Shown here piece after piece: positions 13,614 to 14,009 of a stretch of DNA of 14,009 nucleotides. The stretch lies in NCBI RefSeq assembly GCF_003439125.1, contig NZ_QSUU01000015.1:1-14009 (forward strand), read 5' to 3'. The translations under genes and the position numbers were made by a program. Origin of the DNA: Collinsella sp. OM04-5. GTDB lineage: Bacteria > Actinomycetota > Coriobacteriia > Coriobacteriales > Coriobacteriaceae. The notes beneath the pieces were generated by a model, which was given only the letters and a program-made list of their open reading frames with translations, did no database searches and was not told the origin of the DNA. Each line of letters starts with the position of its first letter. The first letter of the stretch is position 1.

Positions 13614-14009
13614 CTACTCGTGGATGCGGGTACCGGAGAGACCGGCCATGGTCTCGGCGGCCTTGTCCAGGGCGCCGATGATGCAGGTGCGGCCCTTGCG
13701 GGAACGGGCGAACTTGATGGCGGCGCGAACCTTGGGCTCCATGGAACCCTTGCCGAACTGGCCCTCGTCGGCCAGGCGCTCGGCCTCGTCGGCGGTGAGG
13801 TCCTCGAGCTCCTCCTGGTTGGGCTTGCCAAAGTTGATGGCGACATGCTCAACGGCGGTCAGCAGGAACAGAACGTCGGCGTCGCAGTCCTCGGCCAGCA
13901 GCTCGCCGCCCAGGTCCTTGTCGATGACGGCGGGAACGCCCTTGTAGCAGCCCTTGTTCTCGTAGTCGCGGACGACGGGGATGCCGCCGCCACCGCAGGC
14001 GATGACGAT
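13614..14009 (-). CDS. arcC: Carbamate kinase, C-terminal part (cut by window edge)
   Basis: I translated this frame directly; it has no start because the gene continues past the window. The 131 residues seen are the C-terminal two-fifths of carbamate kinase (usual length about 310), an amino acid kinase-fold enzyme that makes ATP and carbamate (or ammonia plus CO2) from carbamoyl phosphate and ADP. Visible family blocks: IACGGGGIPV at the left end of the fragment, VIDKDLGGELLAEDCDAD, FLLTAVEHVAINFGKP, GSMEPKVRAAIKFA and the end segment ETMAGLSGTRIHE. All are intact and the stop TAG is at 13614-13616. Codon use is strongly biased, suggesting high expression. In its usual setting it works with ornithine, agmatine or ureide carbamoyltransferases, which would lie beyond the edge. 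A strong terminator follows. Confidence 0.95.
   Translation of the reverse strand: MVIACGGGGIPVVRDYENKGCYKGVPAVIDKDLGGELLAEDCDADVLFLLTAVEHVAINFGKPNQEELEDLTADEAERLADEGQFGKGSMEPKVRAAIKFARSRKGRTCIIGALDKAAETMAGLSGTRIHE

Overview
The window (high GC, roughly 60% by eye) looks like a chromosomal piece of an anaerobic, gut-type actinobacterium of the class Coriobacteriia. A Collinsella-like genus is my best guess. This is inference from GC- and CTG/GCC-rich codon use, strong AAGGAGG-type ribosome sites, two-component systems of the LytS/LytTR type, a UMF1/Atg22-type MFS carrier and fermentation genes; no rRNA or marker gene is present to prove it. Nearly everything is on the minus strand, so the minus-strand reading order runs from high to low coordinates.

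Layout from the left. 1-236 holds no gene, only hairpins and a strong bidirectional terminator. 237-704 (-) is a YfcE/MJ0936-type metallophosphoesterase. 801-4117 (-) is one operon: a GT-A glycosyltransferase, a LytS-type sensor kinase whose start overlaps the glycosyltransferase stop (ATGA), and a LytTR response regulator followed by a clear terminator. 4289-5548 (-) is a UMF1-family transporter with its own terminator. 5650-6594 (-) is a zinc-dependent phospholipase C-like protein. 6687-8845 (-) is a second, paralogous LytS-type kinase plus LytTR regulator. 8964-11824 (-) is a highly expressed-looking pair, an APC amino acid permease followed by a metal-dependent amidohydrolase, ending in a terminator just before the second kinase. 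11825-12180 is a hairpin-rich divergent spacer. 12181-13182 (+) is a membrane-anchored C39-like cysteine peptidase. 13180-13493 is a repeat element with 15-bp perfect terminal inverted repeats and three tandem 61-62 bp hairpin units. 13614-14009 (-) is the C-terminal part of carbamate kinase, cut by the window edge.

How the genes may work together: two related membrane kinase/DNA-binding regulator pairs lie within 8 kb of each other. One is translationally coupled to a glycosyltransferase, which suggests an envelope or surface-glycan link. The other sits directly downstream of an amino acid permease/amidohydrolase unit, which suggests import and hydrolysis of an amino acid, peptide or related amide; carbamate kinase across the C39 gene would fit an ATP-yielding nitrogen catabolism neighbourhood. 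These links are inferences from gene order. I did not find a convincing new multi-gene defence or mobile system; the repeat element at 13180-13493 and the glycosyltransferase-kinase coupling are the most unusual items.
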